Source: an uncultured Chitinophaga sp.
GTDB taxonomy: Bacteria; Bacteroidota; Bacteroidia; Cytophagales; Cyclobacteriaceae
Reading direction: 5' to 3'
DNA: 64,000 nt
Assembly (NCBI GenBank): GCA_902168205.1
Contig: CABHOK010000014.1
Coordinates: 620,001 to 684,000 of the forward strand
Below are positions 9,545 through 18,895 of the stretch, piece by piece. Within the stretch, counting starts at the first letter, position 1. Every line of letters begins with the position of its first letter. The notes under the pieces are model-generated. The model worked only from the letters and a program-made list of their open reading frames with translations, searched no databases and had not been told where the DNA came from. Both the position numbers and the translations under genes were made by a program.

Positions 9545-11056
9545 ATGAATAAAGTAATTCTATTCAATCCCAGAAGTGCACGAGCCAAGCATCGCATACC
9601 CAATTCCATTTTACAGGTTGGTGCTTCTATCCAGGGAAAATATGAATACGTTTTTGTGGACGGCAATCTGGAGAAAGATCCGTGGGTAAAAATTTCGAAT
9701 TACCTTAAAAGCGGTGAGTTCAAATTTTTTGGAAGTACAGTAATGCCCGGCCCACAATTAAGCCAGGCTATACCCTATAGCAAAAAAATTCGCGAGCTCT
9801 TTCCCGATGTTATTACTATATGGGGCGGATACTTTGCAGCAAATCAATATCGGTCGGTGTTACAATCCGATTTTGTCGACTTTGTTATAAATGGCCCGGG
9901 TGACGAAGCGTTTCCGCAGTTGTTGGATGCTTTGACGAATAATCAATCATACGAGTCTATTCAGAACCTGATCTATAAAAAGAGTGGCAATATCATAAAA
10001 ACGCGACAAGCACCTTTACTCGATCAGGATACACTGCCGCAGTTCCCTTATGAAAGGTTAAACTCTTTTTATCCAGTGAGAAATTATTTGGGTAAAACAT
10101 TTTTAGGGAAACGTACTGCATCCTATCACTCCAGTTTTGGTTGCCCGTTTACATGTTCATTCTGTGCTGTGGTACCGATCTACAATGCGCGTTGGAAAGG
10201 TAAATCTGCGCAGCTTATATACAATGATATAAAGTATCTGAAAGATGTACATGGTGCAGATGCCGTGGAGTTTCACGACAATAACTTTTTTGTAAACGAG
10301 AAGAGAACAGTAGAATTTTCGAAGCTTATAAAAAACGAAAATATAGCTTGGTGGGGAGAAGGACGAATTGATACGATCGATAAATATAGCGATGAGTCAC
10401 TTGCCATTATGCGTGAAGCAGGTTGCCGCATGATCTTCCTGGGGGCGGAAACGAGTAACGATGATCTGTTGAAGAAAATGGATAAAGGCGGCACTCAGTC
10501 TACGGAACAGATGAAACAGTTTGCTGCGCGCTTGAAGAAATTTGATATTATTCCGGAATATTCATTCGTATTAGGCTTCCCTGCTGAAACACCTGAAAAG
10601 GTAATGGCGCAGATCGATCAGGACATACGGTATATCAAAGAGATCAAATCTATAAATCCGAATACGGAGATCATCATATATGTATATAGTCCTGTGCCAA
10701 CAGAAGGTTCGGAAATGTATGAGCAAGTGAAGAAGTCAGGTTTCAGTTTTCCGGAACGTTTGGAAGACTGGCTTAATCCCGAGTGGCAAAATTTCGATCT
10801 GCGAAAAAATCCGCTTACACCGTGGCTCACGCCTCGCATGATCAATAAGATACTTGGTTTTGAAACCGTGTTGAATGCACAGTACCCGACTGTATCAGAT
10901 TTTAAACTCACCGGTTTGCAGCGAAATGTAATGCGCACGATATCGGGTATACGCTATCGGTTAAACTTCTTCGACTTTCCGTATGAACTGAAGGCACTTC
11001 AAAAATACTGGTTGCATTATCGCCAGCCTGAAATAGAAGGATTCTTAATGGAGTGA
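9545..11056 (+). CDS. B12-binding-type radical SAM protein
   Basis: A 503-residue protein. The N-terminal 170 residues form a cobalamin-binding-like domain (ILFNPRSAR, then a TIWGGYFA strand and VINGPGDEAFPQL). The cluster motif CPFTCSFC has Cys at about residues 200, 204 and 207, and the SAM-contact stretch is FLGAETSND. It is more distant from the two radical SAM proteins at the window start than those are from each other. It is divergently placed from the GT4 pair and followed after four bases by a methyltransferase gene. A TATCTTTC sequence at 9527, just upstream of the ATG, may be a -7 box giving a very short leader. Confidence 0.9.
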   Translation: MNKVILFNPRSARAKHRIPNSILQVGASIQGKYEYVFVDGNLEKDPWVKISNYLKSGEFKFFGSTVMPGPQLSQAIPYSKKIRELFPDVITIWGGYFAANQYRSVLQSDFVDFVINGPGDEAFPQLLDALTNNQSYESIQNLIYKKSGNIIKTRQAPLLDQDTLPQFPYERLNSFYPVRNYLGKTFLGKRTASYHSSFGCPFTCSFCAVVPIYNARWKGKSAQLIYNDIKYLKDVHGADAVEFHDNNFFVNEKRTVEFSKLIKNENIAWWGEGRIDTIDKYSDESLAIMREAGCRMIFLGAETSNDDLLKKMDKGGTQSTEQMKQFAARLKKFDIIPEYSFVLGFPAETPEKVMAQIDQDIRYIKEIKSINPNTEIIIYVYSPVPTEGSEMYEQVKKSGFSFPERLEDWLNPEWQNFDLRKNPLTPWLTPRMINKILGFETVLNAQYPTVSDFKLTGLQRNVMRTISGIRYRLNFFDFPYELKALQKYWLHYRQPEIEGFLME

Positions 11057-11060
11057 TGCT

Positions 11061-11729
11061 GTGAATACACGTAAAAAAATTCTGAACCTCCTGCATCCTA
11101 TACTCAAGCCCTTGTCTCAGTGGTATTTGTCGCGTAAGCGCAGTTATCGCTATAAAAATATTCGTCTGCAGATATACCCTGGCGTTTTTCATCCGGGATT
11201 ATTCTTTAGTACAAAAGTATTACTGAACTACCTGACGTCACAAAGTATAAAAGGCAGTACAGTATTGGAGTTGGGTGCCGGCAGTGGGCTAATTGCTATA
11301 CACTGCGCACAGCAAGAAGCGCGTGTTACGGCGAGTGACGTAAATCCTGTGGCGCTAAAAAACATCGCGGCGAATGCCCATGCCAATCATGTTGATATTG
11401 AAATTGTAGCTTCCGATCTGTTCGATAATCTGGATCCTTCGTCATTCAACTGGATCATTATAAATCCTCCCTACTATCCTAAGAGTGTAGTGAAAGACAG
11501 TGAACTTGCCTGGTACTGTGGAGAGAACTTTGAGTATTTTGAAAAGTTATTTACGCAGTTAAAATCAGCTTTTCTGGATCATCAGAAAATAATAATGGTA
11601 CTTTCGGAAGATTGTAACATTGCCAGGATCAAAACGATAGCAAAGTCGCGGGATATAGCGCTAAAAACTATATATCAGCAACATCTTTCAGGTGAACGCA
11701 ATTATATATTTCAGCTCGTAAAAGAGTAG
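11061..11729 (+). CDS. HemK/PrmC-like class I methyltransferase
   Basis: A 222-residue protein starting at GTG four bases after the radical SAM stop. It has the SAM-binding motif LELGAGSGLIA near residue 70, an acidic loop SDVNP, and the NPPYY motif near residue 140 that marks N-methyltransferases acting on amide or exocyclic nitrogen, such as HemK/PrmC and RsmC types. A true PrmC for release factors is usually about 280 residues with an N-terminal helical domain that is missing here, and PrmC is normally near prfA. A pathway-specific role together with the radical SAM enzyme is therefore more likely, but this is inference. Confidence 0.82.
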   Translation: MNTRKKILNLLHPILKPLSQWYLSRKRSYRYKNIRLQIYPGVFHPGLFFSTKVLLNYLTSQSIKGSTVLELGAGSGLIAIHCAQQEARVTASDVNPVALKNIAANAHANHVDIEIVASDLFDNLDPSSFNWIIINPPYYPKSVVKDSELAWYCGENFEYFEKLFTQLKSAFLDHQKIIMVLSEDCNIARIKTIAKSRDIALKTIYQQHLSGERNYIFQLVKE

Positions 11730-11775
11730 AGTCTCGGCAGTGCGTTGATCTTATTTTTTTGGGAATATATACAGG

Positions 11776-12555
11776 TTATATAATATACTCCACTCCCACT
11801 GCCACAAGTGCCCCAAATACCGCCACGGCCATTTTCTTTGCGTTAAAGCGATGATCAGGACTGCTTTCAAAAACAATCGTGGTTGATATATGCAGGAAGT
11901 TACCACATACCAGCGCATATAAGAGAATGAGACCTTCTTCGGTAAGTATCTGTGCATCGGCCAAGGTGCTGCTGATGAGCAAACCAATTGGAGCAGCCAG
12001 TGAAAAACCGATAAGATATGGCAGCGCTTTGTGCTTTGATCCTAACTGGAAAGAAAGTACAGTCATTAATGCAAAAGCAGCGGGAGCACGATGAAGCGCT
12101 ATACCCAGTAGAATTGCATTTATATCGTAGTGCGGGCCCATGTGCGCAGGCTCGGCCAACATACCGCCTTCCAGGAAGGCGTGAATACAAAGGGCCACCA
12201 ACAATACAATCGCTGAAATAGATTTTTGGGTTTGATCGTGTGAGTGATAGTGATGATGGTGATCGTGTGAGTGGTGCTCGTGCTTGTGGATATGTCCGTG
12301 CTCGATGCCTGATGTAAAATACTCGAGTAATTGTTGCAGGAAGAATCCTCCCAATACAAATAGTCCGATCCACTCCGTTGCTACTGGTTGATGATATAGC
12401 TCAGGTAAAATATGAATAACGGTTATGCCAAACAGATAAGCACCGGCAAACACCAGAAGCAATTTGAACGTAGTTGGTTTACTTTTAGGAACCAGGTATA
12501 TAAACAGACCGGATAGTAGCGGTGTGAGAAACAGTACAAGTAATTTTAGCGTCAT
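11776..12555 (-). CDS. ZIP family divalent metal transporter
   Basis: A 259-residue membrane protein with about eight hydrophobic segments. A histidine-rich cytoplasmic loop at about residues 83-107, with runs of HHHHYH and many HxH pairs, is typical of ZIP zinc/iron transporters. The metal-site helices carry HAFLEGGMLA and ALHRAPAAFAL, corresponding to the conserved HNxxDG and HExPE-type motifs of transmembrane helices 4 and 5, here divergent. It probably imports zinc, iron or manganese across the inner membrane. It lies 13 bases downstream of apbE on the same strand, so the two may be cotranscribed. Confidence 0.85.
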   Translation of the reverse strand: MTLKLLVLFLTPLLSGLFIYLVPKSKPTTFKLLLVFAGAYLFGITVIHILPELYHQPVATEWIGLFVLGGFFLQQLLEYFTSGIEHGHIHKHEHHSHDHHHHYHSHDQTQKSISAIVLLVALCIHAFLEGGMLAEPAHMGPHYDINAILLGIALHRAPAAFALMTVLSFQLGSKHKALPYLIGFSLAAPIGLLISSTLADAQILTEEGLILLYALVCGNFLHISTTIVFESSPDHRFNAKKMAVAVFGALVAVGVEYII

Positions 12556-12568
12556 GGGGTTTCGTAGT

Positions 12569-13567
12569 TCAGCGTTCCAGCGTAACGTGATTTTTTATTT
12601 CGGGTGATATATATATAGCGGTAGAGCCGTTTTGCGATGTATACACGAGTATGGCATGCAGGTCTTTATGTTTTTTCAGAAGCGATATTGCTTTGGTGTG
12701 ACCCATTACCATAAAGGCTGTATCCCACGCATCGGCTGTTGTACAATCTTCGGCAAAAACGGAAGCGCTTAATATAGGCATGTCTGCAGGATAGCCCGAG
12801 GCAGGATCTATGGTGTGAGAATATTTTTTACCATTGATCTCCCGATAGTTAAAATAATTTCCGGCTGTTGTAAAGGACTGATCTTTTATCTCGGTATAGG
12901 CTTTATAGAATTGATTGTCGCGCGTGGAATTTGGATCGAGTATACCGATTGTCCAATATTTATTCTTCTTCAGATTTTTACCGAAAGCCATACCTTCTCC
13001 TCCCAACTCTACCAGCAGATTTTTAATTCCTTTTGATCTTAAAAAATCTGCGATCACATCGGCACCATAGCCTTGTCCTATACCACCGAAGTCGAGTTGA
13101 ACGCGGGGATCAAGTTTAAGGAGACTATCACGCGTGATGCGGATTTTATCGAAGCCTATAAATTTTTTAAGAGAATCGACTGATGCCTGGCTCAACGTAA
13201 GTGCTTTACCCGGACCAAAGCCCCATGCGTTTACCAGTGGCATTATCGTTGGATCGAATGCTCCGTGTGATGCCTTGTAAACTTCATCTGATTTTTTCAG
13301 GATGACCGGCAAATGCGAGAGCCCGAAGGCAATGCCGCGCTTACTCGCATTGAAGCGTGAAACTTCTGAAGCAGCATCGTAAGTATTGATAGAATGATTT
13401 ACTTTTTGAAGAAGCGAATCGATGGAACCTTTGAAATTTCTGTTCCGATTATCAAAATACGTAATGTGATACGTTGTGCCCATGGTATAACCATCCACCT
13501 GAATCGGTTCAGGAGCTGCCTTCGTTTGCCCGAAACTCAGAATAAGTGGTAGAAGTATGGAAACCAT
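12569..13567 (-). CDS. apbE: FAD:protein FMN transferase (ApbE)
   Basis: A 332-residue ApbE-family protein that covalently attaches FMN to threonine of target flavoproteins outside the cytoplasm. Visible motifs are the N-terminal YTMGTTYHI, the flavin-binding FGGIGQGYGADV near residue 170, the YSHTIDPASGYP stretch, and the C-terminal TTADAWDTAF with the metal-binding Asp. The first 20 residues are hydrophobic and end in TKAAPEP, consistent with a signal peptide. No Na+-NQR or RNF gene is next to it, so its substrate is not given by context. It is divergent from ruvB. Confidence 0.92.
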   Translation of the reverse strand: MVSILLPLILSFGQTKAAPEPIQVDGYTMGTTYHITYFDNRNRNFKGSIDSLLQKVNHSINTYDAASEVSRFNASKRGIAFGLSHLPVILKKSDEVYKASHGAFDPTIMPLVNAWGFGPGKALTLSQASVDSLKKFIGFDKIRITRDSLLKLDPRVQLDFGGIGQGYGADVIADFLRSKGIKNLLVELGGEGMAFGKNLKKNKYWTIGILDPNSTRDNQFYKAYTEIKDQSFTTAGNYFNYREINGKKYSHTIDPASGYPADMPILSASVFAEDCTTADAWDTAFMVMGHTKAISLLKKHKDLHAILVYTSQNGSTAIYISPEIKNHVTLER

Positions 13568-13733
13568 GCTGAATTGATCTGCAAGTTAATCGTAAAAATG
13601 TAAATGCAACAATGTTGCTCATTGGTTCCCGGAGAGATTCTTTTTTTGAAAAATAAATCGTGCTGTCTTCTTATACGATTTAGTCGATTTCAATAACTTT
13701 TTTTATGACCTTTACCACACTAAGATCAACATC

Positions 13734-14765
13734 ATGCGTGAAGATTACCTGAAGAGTGATGGCGAAGGCCAGAGTGCTGTTGAAAAGGAGATTGAGAAAG
13801 CACTTCGTCCATTATCATTTGAAGACTTTACAGGTCAGCAAAAGGTAGTAGATAATATTAAAGTTTTTGTTCAGGCGGCCAAGCAGCGAAGCGAACCGCT
13901 CGATCACGTGTTGTTACATGGCCCTCCCGGACTCGGGAAGACTACACTTTCGAACATTATTGCCAACGAGCTTCAAGCCAATATCAAAATAACATCTGGT
14001 CCGGTGCTTGATAAACCCAGCGACCTTGCGGGCCTACTCACCAACCTGGAGCCTCATGATGTTTTGTTTATTGACGAGATCCACCGCCTTAACCCTATCG
14101 TGGAAGAGTATCTATACTCTGCGATGGAAGATTTTCGCATTGATATTATGCTTGACTCCGGGCCGAATGCCCGCTCTGTTCAGATCGGACTAAATCCTTT
14201 CACGCTCATAGGTGCAACAACGCGGGCTGGTCTGCTAACGTCACCCCTACGCGCACGCTTCGGTATAAATGCGCGACTTGAATATTACGATTCAGCGTTG
14301 CTTACAAAGATTGTGAACCGTTCGTCTGCTATATTAAATACTCCGATAGAGCCGGATGCTGCTTTTGAAATTGCGCGCAGAAGTCGTGGAACCCCACGTA
14401 TCTCCAACAACCTGTTACGGAGAACGCGCGACTTCGCCCAGATAAAAGGAAACGGAACCATTACCAAAGCTATAGCACAGATTGCATTGAAAGCACTGGA
14501 TGTAGATGAGAATGGTCTTGATGAAATGGACAACCGCATTCTTCTCACCATCATTGAAAAATTCAAAGGTGGTCCGGTGGGTATCACTACGATTGCCACA
14601 GCTGTGGGTGAAGAAAGTGAAACCATTGAAGAAGTATACGAACCGTTCCTGATACAGGAGGGCTACATCAAGCGAACATCCCGTGGGCGCGAAGCCACCG
14701 AGCTGGCATACAAGCACCTGAAGGTTGTTCCGCCGCTCGGAAAAAGACCGGGACTGTTCGACTAG
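13734..14765 (+). CDS. ruvB: Holliday junction branch migration helicase RuvB
   Basis: A 343-residue AAA+ ATPase of the normal RuvB length. Walker [10 protein letters not shown] is near residue 63, Walker B FIDEIHRL near 112, sensor 1 GATTRAG near 160, and the arginine finger and C-terminal winged helix ([10 protein letters not shown]) follow. It forms hexamers that drive branch migration with RuvA. No ruvA or ruvC lies in the window, which is normal for Bacteroidota. The start ATG follows a 166-base divergent intergenic region shared with apbE. Confidence 0.98.
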   Translation: MREDYLKSDGEGQSAVEKEIEKALRPLSFEDFTGQQKVVDNIKVFVQAAKQRSEPLDHVLLHGPPGLGKTTLSNIIANELQANIKITSGPVLDKPSDLAGLLTNLEPHDVLFIDEIHRLNPIVEEYLYSAMEDFRIDIMLDSGPNARSVQIGLNPFTLIGATTRAGLLTSPLRARFGINARLEYYDSALLTKIVNRSSAILNTPIEPDAAFEIARRSRGTPRISNNLLRRTRDFAQIKGNGTITKAIAQIALKALDVDENGLDEMDNRILLTIIEKFKGGPVGITTIATAVGEESETIEEVYEPFLIQEGYIKRTSRGREATELAYKHLKVVPPLGKRPGLFD

Positions 14766-14845
14766 CCGTGTGTCTTTTTACTATATACTTCCTCTAAACT
14801 TTAAGCGTCTATCGTCAAACTATATATTTTGATTCCATTATCTAT

Positions 14846-16426
14846 ATGAGAAAATTTTTTGTTGTCACCAGCATTGTCGTTACGATGCTGATGTTGCTGT
14901 GGGCCTGGTTCTGGTGGCCAGCGCTTTTCGGATTTATACTTATAGGCCCTGTCATCGGCATGGGCATACAGGATATGATCCAGAAGAAACAATCGATTAA
15001 ACGAAATTTCCCGGTGCTCGGAAGACTTCGCTATGTTTTTGAAGACATGCGTCCGAAGATTCAGCAGTATTTTGTTGAGTCGGATACGGATGGTTCACCT
15101 ATCAACCGTATTGATCGCTCCGTTATATACCAGCGCGCTAAAAAACAAATTGATACTACGCCATTCGGTACACAACTCAACGTGTATGCAGAGGGTTATG
15201 AGTGGATGAGTCACTCCATCGTTCCGCTTGATTTTCATAAGATGGATCAAAGTCCGCGTGTACTCGTGGGTAACAAAGATTGCAAGCATCCTTACTCCGC
15301 CAGTATATTAAATGTATCGGCAATGAGTTTTGGTTCGTTGAGTAGTAATGCTGTTATAGCATTGAATTCTGGTGCCAAAATCGGAGGCTTTGCTCATAAC
15401 ACGGGTGAAGGTGGTATCAGTCATCATCACACCGATAATGGAGGTGACTTGATCTGGCAGATTGGGACAGGTTATTTTGGAGCGCGTGATGAAGCCGGTA
15501 ATTTTAGTCCGGAAGGTTTCAGGAAGAATGCGCTGCGCCCCGAAGTAAAAATGATCGAGCTGAAACTTTCACAAGGAGCCAAGCCTGGGCATGGAGGTAT
15601 ACTTCCCGCTAAAAAGAATACACCGGAAATTGCCGCGATACGTTTGGTGAAAGCAGGTACTACGGTTTTCTCTCCTCCCTATCACAGTGCATTTCAAACT
15701 CCGCGTGAAATGATACTGTTCATCAAGCAGATGCGTGACTTGGCAGACGGTAAACCCGTTGGATTTAAACTTTGCATCGGCCGCAAGAGCGAGTTCATTT
15801 CAATTTGCAAAGCGATGGTTGAGCTTGATACGTATCCTGACTTTATCACTGTAGATGGTGGCGAAGGCGGAACAGGTGCAGCACCTCCGGAGTTCTCTAA
15901 CTTTGTAGGGATGCCGTTGCTCGAAGGTCTCGCATTTGTAGATAACATGCTGAAGGGCTATAACATCCGTCAGCATATACGGGTTATTGCTTCCGGAAAA
16001 ATTCTTACCGGCTTTCATATGATCCGTGCTATAGCATTGGGTGCTGATATGTGTAACAGCGCCCGCGCCATGATGATGGCACTGGGATGTATACAGGCAC
16101 TGGAATGTAACAAGAACACCTGCCCGACTGGCGTTGCAACGCAAGATCCCGAGCTGGTGCAAGGTTTGGATATTGATGATAAGAAAGTGCGCGTTGCCAA
16201 CTTCCACAAACATACCGTGGAGAGTTTTGTAGAATTACTCGCGGCAGCCGGTCTTGATAATCCACGCAAACTCAACCGCCACCAGATCAGCAGACGTATA
16301 TTTATGAACGAGATTAAAACCCTCGAAGAAATATACCCATCTATACCAACAGGTTCTATGCTGGATTGTTCCGTGCCTGATCCCTATAAAAAATCTTGTG
16401 AGTCTGCGAGTGCCGATCGCTTTTAA
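14846..16426 (+). CDS. Membrane-anchored FMN-binding glutamate-synthase-like protein
   Basis: A 526-residue protein made of the FMN/3Fe-4S synthase domain of glutamate synthase without an amidotransferase domain. Two hydrophobic segments fill about residues 5-37. SAMSFGSLS and GEGGISHHH mark the GltS barrel, the TVDGGEGGTGAAP loop contacts FMN, and the cluster cysteines appear as CIQALECNKNTC. In GltB these residues pass electrons to 2-oxoglutarate and glutamine-derived imine. Stand-alone homologues have no settled substrate, so calling it glutamate synthase would be too strong. It is followed by a clear terminator at 16440. Confidence 0.88.
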   Translation: MRKFFVVTSIVVTMLMLLWAWFWWPALFGFILIGPVIGMGIQDMIQKKQSIKRNFPVLGRLRYVFEDMRPKIQQYFVESDTDGSPINRIDRSVIYQRAKKQIDTTPFGTQLNVYAEGYEWMSHSIVPLDFHKMDQSPRVLVGNKDCKHPYSASILNVSAMSFGSLSSNAVIALNSGAKIGGFAHNTGEGGISHHHTDNGGDLIWQIGTGYFGARDEAGNFSPEGFRKNALRPEVKMIELKLSQGAKPGHGGILPAKKNTPEIAAIRLVKAGTTVFSPPYHSAFQTPREMILFIKQMRDLADGKPVGFKLCIGRKSEFISICKAMVELDTYPDFITVDGGEGGTGAAPPEFSNFVGMPLLEGLAFVDNMLKGYNIRQHIRVIASGKILTGFHMIRAIALGADMCNSARAMMMALGCIQALECNKNTCPTGVATQDPELVQGLDIDDKKVRVANFHKHTVESFVELLAAAGLDNPRKLNRHQISRRIFMNEIKTLEEIYPSIPTGSMLDCSVPDPYKKSCESASADRF

Positions 16427-16439
16427 ATTTTTGTTTATG

Positions 16440-16477
16440 AAAACGGGTGATGGGCTTTCGGAGCATCACCTGTTTTT
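16440..16477 (+). terminator. Rho-independent terminator
   Basis: The arms AAAACgGGTGATG and CATCACCtGTTTTT pair around an 11-base loop and are followed by a T-rich tract. It lies 14 bases after the stop of the FMN protein gene and separates it from the 168-residue gene downstream. Confidence 0.8.
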
Positions 16478-16514
16478 ATACCTTTGTTAACATATAACTT
16501 TTTAAACCAGACTC

Positions 16515-17021
16515 GTGCTTCGTAAGTTTTTCCCACGCGATAAAAACTATGTTCTTAAAGAGGTACAGTCGTCTCTTGAAATTTCGTTGCTGCAATATCT
16601 GGTAGACTATGTTAAAGTAGAATACCTGCTCCGTTTCAATGCGTTAGGCTTAATGGACGAGACTGCCGAGCGCATCAAGCAACACACTACGTCTGATTAT
16701 TCGCACCTCAGTGAGTTTTACCAGCACCTGGCAGCCGTATACCGTTACAAAAACTATAGCGATAACCAGCTCGAATTTATTTTTGATGGTCGCGACCCGG
16801 CAATAAAATATAATGAAGAGTGGACGGCAACATTCCGTCAGTGGGCAAAGGAATTCTGCAGACACGAGCAGTTTATCCGTGCAATATTAGAACTCACGGT
16901 TTTCTATCCGGAAGACTATACGCCACAGATGGCCGGCTTACGTTTGAGCACGTTCATTACCCGCATCTTCGAACTGAAGATTGACAATAACAAAGGCATC
17001 ATAAAGATTCGTGTAGCCTGA
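16515..17021 (+). CDS. Conserved hypothetical protein, 168 aa
   Basis: I do not recognise this protein. It begins at GTG and reads as a soluble, mostly helical protein with many aromatic and charged residues; there is no signal peptide, membrane segment or Cys/His cluster. Codon use matches neighbouring genes. It is preceded by a terminator and is convergent with the 357-residue gene, with 11 bases between the stops, so it is probably a single-gene unit. Confidence 0.65.
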   Translation: MLRKFFPRDKNYVLKEVQSSLEISLLQYLVDYVKVEYLLRFNALGLMDETAERIKQHTTSDYSHLSEFYQHLAAVYRYKNYSDNQLEFIFDGRDPAIKYNEEWTATFRQWAKEFCRHEQFIRAILELTVFYPEDYTPQMAGLRLSTFITRIFELKIDNNKGIIKIRVA

Positions 17022-17032
17022 TTTACAGGACA

Positions 17033-18106
17033 CTACGAAAATCTTTTCTCAACCAGTTCCATAAATTCGTGAAACTCTTCGCTGTCGCGATCCCAGGTAG
17101 AAGCATACTCTTCATCGATATAGCGTAATGCTGCCGAGAGTGTATCCAACTGGTCGATACGATCAATGGCTTTGCTGAATAATTCAAAGTCACCGTGGAA
17201 CAGCACTTTGGTGAACATGAACTTCTGGTTGATCGTGAGACTATCTTTTATCTTGAAGATCTTGAAATTACCGGCCACGGTTTGTTTTGACTCGCGGCCA
17301 ATTCGGTCGTTAAGACTTGATGCCTGCTGAGGCTGTTGTACGCGCGGTGTGTTCTGTGCAGGTCGTGGTGGTGGCTGCTGTATAGTTTGTTGCAGAGGAG
17401 GAGGCGTTGCTGTTACAACTTTCGGAGCCTCAATGGGTCTTGCAGGTTGAGATATCGGTTTGGCTACCGGTTCTTTACTTACAAAGAAGCGAGCCGGATC
17501 GAGCGGCACCACAGCCGAGAATTTCTCGATATAGTCTTCTACATCTTCCGGAGTAAAATTTACTTCTTCCAGTATCTGGTCGAGTATAGCAAATGCCTCA
17601 TTGCCTGATAGTTCTTTAGCACCTTTCTCTTCCATCTTCTGCAGCATGCGGTCGAGTGGCGCCTTGTTTACCTTCAGGTATTTTATCTCTTCACGGAAAG
17701 ATTCTACTTCAAGCTTGTTGTTCTTTCCGGTAATGATCATCGAAAAGAAATCATACGGATCGAAAATTACCATTAGTGCATGGCTGGAGGCTTTCTTTAG
17801 TAGCGGAGCAAAATGCAGGCGATCGATGGAAATATTTTTCGAAAGCACACCCATAAAATTTTCGAGCGCTTCCTTTACGTCCGGGTTTTCATAGTCGAAG
17901 TAAGCACTCTTGAGCTTTTTGGTTTCTTCTTTCCACGCGCGGAAAAGCTCGCGGATCACAAAGAGATTTACCTGCTGCACATTACACAGCGTGAGAATTT
18001 CCTGTCCACTGATTTTGTCTTTCGAAGAAAAAAATCCCTTCAGCACACTTTCTGCGTACGAATCTCCATAGAGGGCTATTGCTTCGAGACTTATCTTTTC
18101 ATCCAT
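17033..18106 (-). CDS. Conserved Bacteroidota hypothetical protein with proline-rich linker
   Basis: A 357-residue cytoplasmic protein in three parts. Residues 1-205 are helical and charged. Residues 206-260 form a Pro/Gln-rich low-complexity linker. The C-terminal 75 residues start with LTINQKFMFTKVLFHGD and end in FMELVEKRF. That C-terminal module recurs at the ends of many Bacteroidota proteins of unknown role, to my knowledge. Its repeated use suggests a protein-interaction module, which is inference. The gene is divergent from tdk with a 183-base gap. Confidence 0.75.
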   Translation of the reverse strand: MDEKISLEAIALYGDSYAESVLKGFFSSKDKISGQEILTLCNVQQVNLFVIRELFRAWKEETKKLKSAYFDYENPDVKEALENFMGVLSKNISIDRLHFAPLLKKASSHALMVIFDPYDFFSMIITGKNNKLEVESFREEIKYLKVNKAPLDRMLQKMEEKGAKELSGNEAFAILDQILEEVNFTPEDVEDYIEKFSAVVPLDPARFFVSKEPVAKPISQPARPIEAPKVVTATPPPLQQTIQQPPPRPAQNTPRVQQPQQASSLNDRIGRESKQTVAGNFKIFKIKDSLTINQKFMFTKVLFHGDFELFSKAIDRIDQLDTLSAALRYIDEEYASTWDRDSEEFHEFMELVEKRFS

Positions 18107-18289
18107 GCTTCGATACGTTGATGAGTATTAACCGCCTTAAAGATATTAATTAGATGCGATACATTTAGTTTGTAAACAGACTTTAGACAGCAGAATTGAG
18201 ACAGACCAACGGGAACGAAGCTAAATCTTACCGATGCCTGTTCATGTTACTGCGTATTTTTATTTCATGGCTATGCTTAATTTTAACGA

Positions 18290-18895
18290 ATGTTTATAGA
18301 ACCACATTTAGGCAGCAGACGCGAACAAGGTCGTGTTGGGTGGATTGAAGTAATTGCCGGCTGCATGTTTTCGGGTAAGACGGAAGAACTTATCCGCAGA
18401 CTGAACCGTGCTATTATAGCCAAGCAAAAAGTTGAGATCTTCAAACCCGTTATTGACAAACGCTACCACCACGAACAAATTGTATCGCACAACGCAACGG
18501 CCATACGATCTACACCCGTAAATTTTGCCAGCGATATATTACTGCTGGCCGGAGATTGTGAAGTGGTAGGAATTGATGAAGCTCAATTCTTTGACGATGC
18601 CATTGTGGAGGTTTGCAATACACTCGCCAACAACGGTAAAAGGGTAATTGTAGCCGGACTTGATATGGACTTTGAAGGTAAACCTTTCGGACCAATGCCC
18701 TACCTGCTGGCCGTTGCCGAGTTTGTTACAAAAGTTCACGCCATCTGTGCACAGAATGGTGAACTCGCTTCGTTCTCCTTCCGCCTCACGCCCGGTGAGC
18801 AACAAGTGATGTTGGGCGAACGCAAAGAATATGAAGCCCGCAGTCGCCAGGCATTTATAGAAGGCATGAAAGCAAGAAAGAAGCCTGACCTATGA
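18290..18895 (+). CDS. tdk: Thymidine kinase, type II
   Basis: A 201-residue enzyme phosphorylating thymidine to dTMP in the salvage pathway. The P-loop GCMFSGKTEEL lies near residue 25, the Walker-B-like GIDEAQFFDD near 95, and the lasso region near residue 145. Three of the four structural zinc cysteines of classical type II kinases are absent: the CxxC knuckle is replaced by AICAQNG and the second pair by ARSRQAF. Zinc-less variants occur in Bacteroidota as far as I know, so the enzyme is probably active. Its stop overlaps the next start by four bases (ATGA). Confidence 0.95.
   Translation: MFIEPHLGSRREQGRVGWIEVIAGCMFSGKTEELIRRLNRAIIAKQKVEIFKPVIDKRYHHEQIVSHNATAIRSTPVNFASDILLLAGDCEVVGIDEAQFFDDAIVEVCNTLANNGKRVIVAGLDMDFEGKPFGPMPYLLAVAEFVTKVHAICAQNGELASFSFRLTPGEQQVMLGERKEYEARSRQAFIEGMKARKKPDL

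Noticed and set aside
12018-12373. Several open frames opposite or out of frame with the ZIP gene
   Set aside because: They are shadows of the His-rich, repetitive codons of the real transporter gene.
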